From Verrucomicrobiota bacterium (GTDB lineage Bacteria > Chlamydiota > Chlamydiia > Chlamydiales > SM23-39), in NCBI GenBank assembly GCA_018968815.1, contig JAGWZL010000006.1, positions 16,273 through 80,272 of the forward strand: a stretch of DNA of 64,000 nt, read 5' to 3'. This document shows, piece after piece, positions 50,161-58,552 of this stretch (positions are counted from its first letter, which is position 1; the number at the start of each line of letters is the position of its first letter). The translations under genes and the position numbers were made by a program. The notes beneath the pieces were generated by a model. That model did not search any database. It saw nothing but the letters and a program-made list of their open reading frames with translations, and was not told the DNA's origin.

Positions 50161-51594
50161 ATGCAAAGACATATGACCCGAGCATCTGCTGCCAAGATTT
50201 CTCTGTTCACCGTTGCCATGATCAACGTGGCAGCCATTATGAGCTTGAAGAATTTGCCCATCCAATCGGTATACGGCCTCAGTTTTGTCTTTTATTTGAT
50301 TGTGGCGTGCGTGGTGTTTTTTCTCCCGACGGCTTTGGTATCCGCAGAACTGGCGACCGGATGGCCGAAAACAGGGGGCATTTACATCTGGGTGCAAGAA
50401 GCTTTGGGGGAAAAGTGGGGCTTTATGGCCATCTGGCTGCAGTGGATCGAAAACGTCATCTGGTATCCCACCATCCTCGCCTTTATGTCGGGCACATTGG
50501 CCTATATGATCCACCCAGATCTGGCCAGCAATAAAATCTTTACCCTCGTCGTTGTATTGGTCGCTTTTTGGGGGCTCACCTTTCTCAATTTTTTAGGCAT
50601 GAGAGCCTCTGGGTTCATTAGCTCTTTTGGGGGGATTATCGGAACGATTATTCCTGGCGCCTTGATCATTGGACTCGGCATTGGATGGATGGCCAGCGGA
50701 CAGCCGCTGCAGATTGCGTTCACGTGGGATCAAATCTTTCCGCATCTCACAGATCTCAGCAGCTCCGTGCTTTTGGTGGGGATCCTCTTGGGATTGGCCG
50801 GCATGGAATTGTCTGCTGTGCACGCAGGAGAAGTGGAAAACCCCCAGAAAGACTACCCTAGAGCGATGCTCATCGCGGTGATGATCATCATCGTACTCTC
50901 TTTGCTTGGCTCCTTGGCCATTTCGGTGGTGGTCCCTGTGAAAAAATTAAGCCTCATTGCAGGAGTCATGGAAGCGTTTGCGGTTTTCTTTCAAGCCTAT
51001 CACCTCGAATGGATGACTCCCATCATCGCCGCCCTCATCGTCATCGGCGCCTTAAGCATGATCAGCACTTGGATTGTGGGCCCCAGCAAAGGCCTGATGG
51101 TGACAGCGCATCAGGGCGACTTGCCCCCGATTTGCCAGAAAGTCAATGCGGAAAAGATGCCTGTGAATCTGCTCTATTTTCAGGCCATTTTGGTCACGAT
51201 TTTATCTTGTGTATTTCTATTCATGCCCAGCGTCTCGAGCTCTTATTGGATTTTAACGGCTTTGACCACGCAACTCTATCTGTTCATGTACCTGCTCATG
51301 TTTATCTCCGCCATTGTCCTACGCTACAAACGAGCTCAGGTCGTGCGCGCTTATCGCATCCCGGGAGGGAAAAATGCAGGGATGTGGCTTGTCTCGGGGC
51401 TTGGCATTGTAGGCTGCGTATTTAGCATTCTGATCGGATTTATCCCCCCCAAGCAACTGTCTACAGGCAGTCTCATCTTTTATGAACTCTTCTTAGGAGG
51501 GGGCATGTTTGTCATGTGTGTCGTGCCGTGGATTGTGGAGCTTTTTAAAACAAAAAAATGGGTAGCCTTCGATGACGAGCAGCGCAAATCATAA
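50161..51594 (+). CDS. APC-family amino acid antiporter (GadC-like)
   Basis: A 477-aa inner-membrane protein with about 12 helices. The opening AKISLFTVAMINVAAIMSLKNLP, ELATGWPKTGGIYIWVQEALGEKWGF and GLAGMELSAVHAGEVENPQKDYPRAM resemble glutamate/GABA antiporters. I start at ATG 50161 (MQRHMTRASAAK); 50110 and 50173 are alternatives. It overlaps the decarboxylase gene by 23 bp, and such pairs exchange an amino acid for its decarboxylation product, consuming protons inside. Whether the amine is agmatine, cadaverine or another compound is not shown by sequence alone. Confidence 0.85.
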   Translation: MQRHMTRASAAKISLFTVAMINVAAIMSLKNLPIQSVYGLSFVFYLIVACVVFFLPTALVSAELATGWPKTGGIYIWVQEALGEKWGFMAIWLQWIENVIWYPTILAFMSGTLAYMIHPDLASNKIFTLVVVLVAFWGLTFLNFLGMRASGFISSFGGIIGTIIPGALIIGLGIGWMASGQPLQIAFTWDQIFPHLTDLSSSVLLVGILLGLAGMELSAVHAGEVENPQKDYPRAMLIAVMIIIVLSLLGSLAISVVVPVKKLSLIAGVMEAFAVFFQAYHLEWMTPIIAALIVIGALSMISTWIVGPSKGLMVTAHQGDLPPICQKVNAEKMPVNLLYFQAILVTILSCVFLFMPSVSSSYWILTALTTQLYLFMYLLMFISAIVLRYKRAQVVRAYRIPGGKNAGMWLVSGLGIVGCVFSILIGFIPPKQLSTGSLIFYELFLGGGMFVMCVVPWIVELFKTKKWVAFDDEQRKS

Positions 51595-53815
51595 CCCTGT
51601 CGTGCACATTGTCGATCCAGACGTCAATGCCGCCTCTGGCGCAGAAACAGCCGTTCATCAAATCATAGAGGCCCTCAACGAGCAGGGATGTCAGGTCATC
51701 GCATCGACCCATCCCCAAGAAGCTCTTCAGACCTTCCACGGACACACAGAAATCGGCTGCATCCTCGTCAACTGGGATTTAGGGAAAAAGGGCATCAGCA
51801 CAGAAAAATACATCCGAGAAGTCCGCGAACGGAATGAACTCATTCCCATTTTCATCATGACAGAAAAGCACCGCCTCGAAGAAATCTCTTATGAGCTCAT
51901 GAGTCTGACGCAAGGCTGCATTTGGAAAATGGAAGACACGCCCCAATTCATTGCAGGCCGAGTGGAAAGGGCCTTGCACCGCTACCTCGATGGCATCACT
52001 CCCCCATTTTTCAAAGAACTCATGCAGTACACTCGCGAATATAAATACGCATGGCATACACCCGGCCACATGGGAGGTCTTGCTTTCTTAAAATCGCCTA
52101 CAGGCAGGCTGTTTTACCACTTCTTCGGAGAAAATGTATTCCGCGCAGATCTTTCCGTCTCCGTCCCCGAATTAGGATCTTTGATGGAACACTCCGGCGT
52201 CAATGGAGAGGCGGAACGTCAAGCCGCCAAAATCTTCAACGCCGATCAAACGTACTTTGTGACGAACGGCACATCCACCGCCAATAAAATTGTCGGCTGC
52301 GCTTGCTTGAAGCGGGGAGATATTGTGCTCGTCGATCGCAATTGCCATAAATCTCTCCAGCACGCCATCACCTTGACAGGCGCCATCCCCATCTACTTAA
52401 TCCCTTCGCGCAACGCCTATGGAATCATCGGCGGCATCCATCCCGAGGAGTTTCTCTTAAAAGCCATTCAAGAAACAGTGCGCAAATGTCCCTTGATCCG
52501 CAACAAAAAGCAAAAAATCAAACTCACCGTCATCACCAACTCCACGTACGATGGCTTGATTTACGATGTGGTGGAAATCAAACAACGGTTGCAAAAAGTG
52601 TGCGACAATGTGATGTTTGATGAGGCCTGGTATGCGTATGCCCACTTCCATCCCATTTATCACGACCGATTCGCCATGTGTAAAACGCACGATGAAACCA
52701 AGCACCCCAATATTTTTGCCACCCAATCCACACATAAACTGCTCGCCGCCTTCTCTCAAGGCTCGATGATTCACGTCCGATCGGGGCAAAATAAAGTCGA
52801 TCCCGACCGCTTTAATGAGGCGTTTATGATGCACACGTCGACTTCTCCTCAGTATGTGATCATCGCCTCTTTAGATGTCGCTGCCAAAATGATGGAAGGC
52901 AAAGCGGGACGAGCGTTAATCCAAGAATCGATTGATGAGGCGCTCATTTTTCGCAAAAAAATCGTTCAAATGGCGCATCAAATCAAAAAGAAAGATCGCT
53001 CTTGGTGGTTTTCCGTTTGGCAGCCCCCTTTTACCGCCAAAAGAAAAATGAATGACCAGCCCTCCAGTTGGCTCCTGAAAGCCAAAGATCGCTGGCACGG
53101 CTATGCAGGGCTCCAAAGCGATTTCCTCATGCTCGATCCCATCAAGGTCACTTTGTTGACCCCAGGCGTCAACCTCGATGGGTCCATGCAGGCCTCGGGT
53201 CTTCCGGCCCCGATCGTCTCCAAATTCCTCATGAATCGAGGGATCGTCGACGAGAAAACAGGTTTTTATTCGTTCCTCTTCCTCTTTTCTATTGGAGTGA
53301 CTCAAGGAAAATCGAGCTTTCTCCTCTCCTCGCTGTCTTTGTTTAAAAAACTGTTTGATCAAAACGTCCCATTCGCCGAACTGTTTCCCGATTTGGCAGC
53401 CAAATACCCGGAAAAGTATGCCCATTTACGCATGCAAGAATTTGCACAAACCATGCATCAACACCTCAAAAAGAAAGACATCGCCAAAACCACCCTCAAA
53501 GTCTTTAGCCAAATCGCAGAGCCCAAAATGCCCCCATACGAAGCGTATGAACATATCGTAGATGACAAAGTACAAGAACTGCCCCTTCAAAAGCTTTTGG
53601 GAAAAACCGCTGCCGTCATGCTCGTCCCTTATCCTCCAGGCATCCCCATCGTCATGCCCGGCGAAATCATCACAAAACCGGTTTTAGACTACCTGTCGGC
53701 GTTTGAAGATTTTGATCGCGCATTCCCCGGATTTGAAACAGAAACCCACGGCATCGTCCCTAAACAAGAAGAGGACGGCCTGCGCTATTATACGCAAGTG
53801 ATTATACACAAATAA
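51572..53815 (+). CDS. PLP-dependent arginine/lysine/ornithine decarboxylase
   Basis: A 747-aa fold-type I decarboxylase, biodegradative class. The N-terminal flavodoxin-like wing domain (about residues 8-130, starting VHIVDPDVNAASG) is followed by the core: HTPGHMGG, FVTNGTSTANKIV, VDRNCHKSLQHA, FDEAWYAYAHFHPIY and the PLP-lysine region TQSTHKLLAAFSQGSMIH. Length is close to AdiA (about 755 aa) and above LdcI (about 715), favouring arginine. Coupled to the antiporter. Together they fit acid resistance or polyamine supply. Confidence 0.88.
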   Translation: MTSSANHNPVVHIVDPDVNAASGAETAVHQIIEALNEQGCQVIASTHPQEALQTFHGHTEIGCILVNWDLGKKGISTEKYIREVRERNELIPIFIMTEKHRLEEISYELMSLTQGCIWKMEDTPQFIAGRVERALHRYLDGITPPFFKELMQYTREYKYAWHTPGHMGGLAFLKSPTGRLFYHFFGENVFRADLSVSVPELGSLMEHSGVNGEAERQAAKIFNADQTYFVTNGTSTANKIVGCACLKRGDIVLVDRNCHKSLQHAITLTGAIPIYLIPSRNAYGIIGGIHPEEFLLKAIQETVRKCPLIRNKKQKIKLTVITNSTYDGLIYDVVEIKQRLQKVCDNVMFDEAWYAYAHFHPIYHDRFAMCKTHDETKHPNIFATQSTHKLLAAFSQGSMIHVRSGQNKVDPDRFNEAFMMHTSTSPQYVIIASLDVAAKMMEGKAGRALIQESIDEALIFRKKIVQMAHQIKKKDRSWWFSVWQPPFTAKRKMNDQPSSWLLKAKDRWHGYAGLQSDFLMLDPIKVTLLTPGVNLDGSMQASGLPAPIVSKFLMNRGIVDEKTGFYSFLFLFSIGVTQGKSSFLLSSLSLFKKLFDQNVPFAELFPDLAAKYPEKYAHLRMQEFAQTMHQHLKKKDIAKTTLKVFSQIAEPKMPPYEAYEHIVDDKVQELPLQKLLGKTAAVMLVPYPPGIPIVMPGEIITKPVLDYLSAFEDFDRAFPGFETETHGIVPKQEEDGLRYYTQVIIHK

Positions 53816-53840
53816 AACCCGTTTATACAAAACTGCGCAT

Positions 53841-54335
53841 ATGCCATTATATCAGCAGATGAAACAGGTAGATAATCAATTTTTTCCTTGGCAAATCCTG
53901 AAGCGGATTGGGTCTGTTCGCGTGACCGTGGATCCCAATGAGCGGCTCGGTTGGGGCGGCGTGGGCCAAGCCTCCGTTTTGGTGTGCGAAGACGATCGGG
54001 GGAGAATCCTGTTTGAAGAGCGGGGCGTTTGGGAAAGCGGTCCCCATGCGGGGTCGAGCTTTTTCAATCACTACCGGTGGGAGCTGCGTGAAGACCTTTT
54101 GTCTTTGGAGCATTTGCGCCAGGGTCCGGAAAGGGGTGTGTTGCTCTATCGTTGGCGGGTGTCTGCGGACTCGGCCGAGCTCCTCTCTCCGCATGTTTGC
54201 GGCGCGGATCTTTACAAGGGTCATCTTTCATGGGATGCGACGGCCCTTTCTTTGATCTGTCAGGTGCAAGGCGAACGAAAAAACGGGCGTGTGCACTCTC
54301 TGTATCTTTTCCATGGGTCGCGAAAAGAACGATAG
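53841..54335 (+). CDS. DUF6314-like protein
   Basis: A 164-aa soluble protein. The succession FFPWQILKRIGSVRVTVD, GVGQASVLV, FEERGVW, FFNHYRWEL, LSLEHLRQGP and CGADLYKGHLSWDA matches the DUF6314 family, a small beta-barrel-like fold of unknown function. ATG 53841 lies 25 bp after the decarboxylase stop, so it may be in that operon. No catalytic motif is visible. Confidence 0.72.
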   Translation: MPLYQQMKQVDNQFFPWQILKRIGSVRVTVDPNERLGWGGVGQASVLVCEDDRGRILFEERGVWESGPHAGSSFFNHYRWELREDLLSLEHLRQGPERGVLLYRWRVSADSAELLSPHVCGADLYKGHLSWDATALSLICQVQGERKNGRVHSLYLFHGSRKER

Positions 54336-54392
54336 CGAAAAAAAACAGATTTTTGTATACTCACAGCCTTATCTTCAACATTTTGGAGTATT

Positions 54393-56018
54393 ATGCAGAA
54401 ATTCAGTTATCTATTTTCGCTATTAGGATCGATGGTTTTTGCTGCGGCAGAAACCGACAGCCCGCTACTGAAAGGAGTTCTCCTTGTGGATGAATCTTCC
54501 AAAGTGCGTGAAGTTGGAGTGAATCAAATTCAAGGCATTCAATTCGACGGAGTGGAAAGCAAAGAAGAACTTGTGGCGGAGCTCAGCCCATTTCTTTCTG
54601 ACTTGCCATTGACTGCAAACGGCGCTGAGGCGCTTTGCGCGGCCATCACCACATATTACCACGACCACGATGATTTAAGAGTGGCTGTGACTTTGCCTGA
54701 CCAAGACACTTCTGAAGGAGTTGTGCAGCTTGTGATTGCTCCAGAGCGTTTGGGTAAATTGCAAGTGAAGGACAGCAAATATACTCATCCCGATTCTTTG
54801 AAGCGTTGGGTGCGTCTATCGACAGCTGATGTGATCAATGAGAAGACGTTAGCGCAAGACTTGGGTTGGATGAACACCAATCCATATCGTACAGTGACCG
54901 TGGATTATAAAACCTCTGGGCAGCCTGGTGTGACGGATGTAGATCTGGTGGTTGCAGACAAGAAGAATTGGAAAGTGCTGACGGGCGTTGAGAACACGGG
55001 GAACAACCCGATTGGAACGACTCGGATTTATGGTGGCGTCAACATCAACAATTTCCTGTTTAACGACCATACATTGACACTGAAGGCGACAACAGCCGAT
55101 CACTATCAAGAGTATCAGTCTTATAAAGGCGAGTATGTGGCTCTTTTGCCTTGGCGCAATACGCTGAAAGTCTCTGGCTCTTATTCTGGAGCGACGCCGG
55201 AGCGCTCTCCTTATCCGCAAAAGCACCGTCAGAGTTTTCAGGCATCGACTCGCTATGAAATTCCACAGTGGTTTGGGAGCAACATTTGGGTGGATCAACT
55301 CACCTATCAAGCGGGCGCTGACTTTAAAGGGACCAACACCAACATCTTTTTTGAAGATGATGCGACTCCTGTGAAGAAAGAGCTGGCCTTTATTGGTCAA
55401 TTTGCAGCTGGCGTAAGCGCTTTGCGCGCCCGTGAGAGCAATAAGATCACAGCTGGCATTGATCTGATCGGTTCTCCTGCGCGGATGTTGCCGCACCAGA
55501 CAGATGCTGATTTTGACAATTTGCGACAAGGGGCCAGACCGCAGTATTTCTATTCCAAGCTGGCGCTGGCTCTGGAGCAGAAATTGGTGAGTGATTGGAA
55601 TCTATTCGTGCAAGGGCGCGGACAATTTGCGTTTGCTGAGTTGATTCCATCTGAGCAATTTACGCTGGGCGGGTATAGCACTGTGCGTGGATACGATGAG
55701 AATGTGGTGGGCGGCGATCATGCGATTTGCGGCAATCTGGAAGTACGGACGCCAGAATTTACCGTTGCCGGGATTTGGTTGCCGAAGTTTGCAGATAAGC
55801 TCCATTTCCTCGGTTTTGTCGATGGAGGCTATGCTTGGCTGCGGAAAGAAGTGGCTGGGACTCCGATGAGCCAAGGGCTCGCTAGCATTGGACCTGGAAT
55901 GCGCTATTCTGTGGCATCCAATTTCTCAAGCCGGCTCGATCTGGGCTTTCCGCTGACAAACGTTGAAAAGGATAGCGGCAAGCCGCACATCCACTTCAAC
56001 GCCAACTTAAGCTATTAA
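54393..56018 (+). CDS. Two-partner secretion transporter (TpsB/ShlB-FhaC family)
   Basis: A 541-aa outer-membrane transporter. Signal peptide (SYLFSLLGSMVFAAAE), then POTRA domains (about residues 45-190: IQGIQFDGV..., VIAPERLGKLQVKDSKY), then a 16-strand barrel with the family motif near the end (FTLGGYSTVRGYDENVVGGDHA, containing the conserved V-R-G-Y loop). TpsB proteins export a TpsA exoprotein. No TpsA-like gene is adjacent. A strong terminator follows. Confidence 0.87.
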   Translation: MQKFSYLFSLLGSMVFAAAETDSPLLKGVLLVDESSKVREVGVNQIQGIQFDGVESKEELVAELSPFLSDLPLTANGAEALCAAITTYYHDHDDLRVAVTLPDQDTSEGVVQLVIAPERLGKLQVKDSKYTHPDSLKRWVRLSTADVINEKTLAQDLGWMNTNPYRTVTVDYKTSGQPGVTDVDLVVADKKNWKVLTGVENTGNNPIGTTRIYGGVNINNFLFNDHTLTLKATTADHYQEYQSYKGEYVALLPWRNTLKVSGSYSGATPERSPYPQKHRQSFQASTRYEIPQWFGSNIWVDQLTYQAGADFKGTNTNIFFEDDATPVKKELAFIGQFAAGVSALRARESNKITAGIDLIGSPARMLPHQTDADFDNLRQGARPQYFYSKLALALEQKLVSDWNLFVQGRGQFAFAELIPSEQFTLGGYSTVRGYDENVVGGDHAICGNLEVRTPEFTVAGIWLPKFADKLHFLGFVDGGYAWLRKEVAGTPMSQGLASIGPGMRYSVASNFSSRLDLGFPLTNVEKDSGKPHIHFNANLSY

Positions 56019-56033
56019 TCGCAATTGGTCTAT

Positions 56034-56062
56034 AGAGCCCGCATTTCTTGCGGGCTCTTTCT
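56034..56062 (+). terminator. Rho-independent terminator of the TpsB gene
   Basis: AGAGCCCGC, loop ATTTCTT, GCGGGCTCT, then TTCTC. Stem of 9 GC-rich pairs 16 bp past the stop. Confidence 0.88.
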
Positions 56063-56085
56063 CTATCTGCCCCATGATTTTGCAA

Positions 56086-56180
56086 GAACCTTCTCAATAA
56101 AAAGTTTCAATCGATTTTTTGGCCTGGTTCAAAAGCACCCTAAAAAAGACTGAACCTTACTTTGTAGACACCTTCTCAAC
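56086..56180. repeat. Composite of family B left end and family A right end
   Basis: Starts GAACCTTCTCAATAAAAAG (B-like end), passes GGCCTGGTTC, and ends CTGAACCTTACTTTGTAGAC then ACCTTCT (A right end). The unit is no longer symmetrical, as if two elements recombined. Confidence 0.65.
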
Positions 56181-56236
56181 AAGGGACAAGATTTACAGGA
56201 TGCGCAAGATCGCAAGCGGCAGGATGAGCAGGATAG

Positions 56237-56403
56237 GAACCTATCTCAATAAAATTTTTCGTCGATTTTTTGGATTATTTTGAGAGATTTTCGATTATTT
56301 TTCGGGGGGTCATATGCTTCCGTATATGACCCCCCGAAAAATAATCGAAAATCTCTCAAAAGAACCAAAAAAATCGACTGAAACTTTTTGTTGAGATAGG
56401 TTC
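56237..56403. repeat. Inverted-repeat element B, complete copy
   Basis: A 167-bp almost fully palindromic element: ends GAACCTATCTCAA and TTGAGATAGGTTC; arms of about 80 bp; centre CGGGGGGTCATATGC-TTCC-GTATATGACCCCCCG. No ORF. A second copy begins at 63936 and runs off the window. Confidence 0.9.
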
Positions 56404-56506
56404 AGATTCATTGATCCTGCAGATCATGCCGGCGCCTCGCCGATCATGTTTATCATGTTATTTTTTTGTCCGGCACTACAGCGTTTCATTCATTTGGATA
56501 TAATTT

Positions 56507-56568
56507 CTGGCCTGGTTCACAAGAACCCCAAAATCGACTGAAACCGAATTCGTTAACACCCTCTAAGC
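56507..56568. repeat. Fragment with family A right end
   Basis: GGCCTGGTTCACAAGAACCCC ... AAAATCGACTGAAACC ... AACACCCTCT (last part 56555-56564). The EamA gene stop (TAG, minus strand 56565-56563) overlaps this end. The bases between 56404 and 56506 hold short inverted pieces and no gene. Confidence 0.6.
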
Positions 56569-57483
56569 TTTTGCGCTTTGTGGGTTGAGTTTAGCCTGTT
56601 CTTGTCTACTGCGGTAGAGGATGTAGAGGTTGCTTGCGACAATGATTGCGGCGCCCGAGACTGTGAATCGGTCGGGCATTTTGTTCCACCAGAAGTAATC
56701 GAGCAAGAAGACCCAGAGGAAGGAAGAATAGTCAATGGGGGCAAGAGTTGAGCCTTGGGCGAAGCGAAGAGAGTGGGCGATGGCGTATTGGCCGGTGGAG
56801 GTGATGATGCCGATAATGGCAAAAAATCCCCAATCATGCCACGAGATGGGCTGCCAACTCGAGATGAGGAATGGGAAAGTGACTAAGATCATGGCGATAT
56901 TCGGATAGATTGCGATGGCCAAGCTGTGTTCTGTGGAGGCGAGGCGGCGCATGAGGATTTTATTGAGGCTGCCCAAGAAGGCGCCTAAGAGGACGATTAA
57001 TCCGGCGATTTCCAAGACGCCAGTGCCGGGGCGCATGGCGATGAGAACGCCTCCCATGCCGACTGCGACGGCGATCCATTTTTCGGGTGAGATTTTTTCT
57101 TTCAACATCAGGGCGCTCAATGCGATCATGAAGAAGGAGGAGGTAAATCCGAGTGTATAGACGGTGGTCAAAGTGGTTTGGGAGTAGGCGAACATAAAAG
57201 CATACGTGTAGCCGAGATTGACAATGAGGCGTGTGATATGGCGCGTTGGGTGGGCTGTTTGAAACACTTGTTTGACGCCGCCTTGCATAAATACGACAAT
57301 CAGCAAGGGGATCAGCCTTGTAAAGGCTCTTAAAAAGGTGGTTTGTTTGACAGAATAGCTGCCCATCAATTGTTTGATGAAGGCGTCTGAGAGGGCGTAC
57401 AGGGCCAGCCCTCCTAGCATGAGTAAGACTCCAAAAACGGCTCGATTGTGGTGTTTGCGTGAATGGTGTGTGTCAGTCGTCAT
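56563..57483 (-). CDS. EamA/DMT-family transporter
   Basis: A 306-aa inner-membrane protein with ten predicted helices in two EamA halves (about residues 15-150 and 160-295). It starts at ATG 57483 (MTTDTHHSRKHHNRAVFGVLLML); 57540 is also open but overlaps ispD's end region. DMT permeases move small metabolites; in intracellular bacteria some carry S-adenosylmethionine, but the substrate is not readable here. It lies 28 bp after ispD on the same strand. Its stop is supplied by a repeat end. Confidence 0.85.
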   Translation of the reverse strand: MTTDTHHSRKHHNRAVFGVLLMLGGLALYALSDAFIKQLMGSYSVKQTTFLRAFTRLIPLLIVVFMQGGVKQVFQTAHPTRHITRLIVNLGYTYAFMFAYSQTTLTTVYTLGFTSSFFMIALSALMLKEKISPEKWIAVAVGMGGVLIAMRPGTGVLEIAGLIVLLGAFLGSLNKILMRRLASTEHSLAIAIYPNIAMILVTFPFLISSWQPISWHDWGFFAIIGIITSTGQYAIAHSLRFAQGSTLAPIDYSSFLWVFLLDYFWWNKMPDRFTVSGAAIIVASNLYILYRSRQEQAKLNPQSAKA

Positions 57484-57511
57484 TGCAGTCCCTTCAAAAA
57501 AACCTATAGAA

Positions 57512-58168
57512 TCATACCTGAGTATAAATTTGTTCTGCAATGAGAAGGTCGAAATCGGTGGTAATTTTCAAATTTTTTTCATCTCCTAAAACGAGGTGGA
57601 TGGGTTTTCCCATTTTGAGGACTAATTGGCAGTCATCTGTGGCGTTGGAGATCTGTGTTTGTTCATGGGCGTGTAGAATCCAATCCATCCGGAAAGTTTG
57701 AGGGGTTTGGCCGCGGAAGAGTTCGCGTCGATTGGGGATAGCGGCGAGGGTTTTTCCATCGGGAGCGTGGACTAAGGTGTCGGCGCTGGGGATGCAGGTA
57801 TCGGCTGCGCCGTATTGGATGGCTGTCTCAATGTTATCGCGCAAGATGCGTTCTGTGACGAAGGGGCGCACGGCATCGTGGATTAAAACGATGTCTGGGG
57901 GCGCTTTGAATCCTTTGAGGCCGCGGTACGAGGACTCTTGTCTTGTGGCGCCTCCCCGTACGATCCCATCATGGGGCAGGTCCATCCATTCGGGGTGGCA
58001 GACTAAAATGATTTCGTCGAAGAGCCTCGATGCGACGAGGGTGTCCAAGGCATGGAGGTAAATAGGTTTCGCGCCGAGCATGAGGAACTGTTTAGGAACA
58101 TCTCCTCCAAAACGGGATCCATTGCCCGCCATCAGCAAGCATGCGCCGATCGTCTTTCCCAAGTACAT
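57512..58168 (-). CDS. ispD: 2-C-methyl-D-erythritol 4-phosphate cytidylyltransferase
   Basis: A 218-aa enzyme of the MEP isoprenoid pathway, transferring CMP to methylerythritol phosphate. Signature: CLLMAGNGSRFGGDVPKQFLMLGAKPIYLHAL (Gly-rich loop and catalytic Lys), VRGGATRQESSYRGL, HDAVRPFV, QTPQTFR, TDDCQLV, GDEKNLKITTDFDL. I start at ATG 58168 (MYLGKTIGACLL), because the frame to 58261 adds an unrelated leader. Confidence 0.93.
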   Translation of the reverse strand: MYLGKTIGACLLMAGNGSRFGGDVPKQFLMLGAKPIYLHALDTLVASRLFDEIILVCHPEWMDLPHDGIVRGGATRQESSYRGLKGFKAPPDIVLIHDAVRPFVTERILRDNIETAIQYGAADTCIPSADTLVHAPDGKTLAAIPNRRELFRGQTPQTFRMDWILHAHEQTQISNATDDCQLVLKMGKPIHLVLGDEKNLKITTDFDLLIAEQIYTQV

Positions 58169-58315
58169 GCATTGAGCATACTGGGGCGGCAAAAAAATTG
58201 CGATGCTCAAAAAATCTTTTCGACGACAGTCTCTTACACAAAAGGCGTAGTGGGTTTGCAAATTCTCTGATTGAGAGAAAAAGAGGATCTGTCATACCCT
58301 AGATGGGTAGTTTTC

Positions 58316-58388
58316 GCCTAAATAGCTCAGTTGGTAGAGCAGCGCATTCGTAATGCGAAGGTCGTCGGTTCGAGTCCGGCTTTGGGCA
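58316..58388 (+). tRNA. tRNA-Thr (anticodon CGT)
   Basis: 73 nt. Acceptor GCCTAAA pairs with TTTGGGC; D arm AGCTCAGTTGGTAGAGC; anticodon region GCGCATTCGTAATGCG gives CGT; T arm GTCGGTTCGAGTCCGGC. CCA not encoded. It marks the left edge of an accessory stretch. Confidence 0.93.
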
Positions 58389-58488
58389 ATTTTCGCAGAA
58401 AATGGACCAATTGCCGCACCAGAAGACTTGGTTAGTCAAAGCGCGAATAAATGCATGTTTCTGAATATAAGGTGTTTACATGGAATTA

Positions 58489-58552
58489 TTAGGTTAGAAT
58501 TAGGTTGGAATTAGGTTGGAATTAGGTTGGAATTAGGTTGGAATTAGGTTTT
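58489..58552. repeat. 11-bp tandem repeat (5 units plus a partial)
   Basis: Unit TTAGGTTGGAA; the first copy has one change (TTAGGTTAGAA). It covers the 3' end of the AlbA_2 gene on the minus strand. Each unit reads TAA on the minus strand, and since 11 is not a multiple of 3, three units stop all frames. Confidence 0.92.

Noticed and set aside
58489-58552. Possible CRISPR array
   Set aside because: Units are 11 bp and contiguous with no spacers, and no cas genes are in the window.
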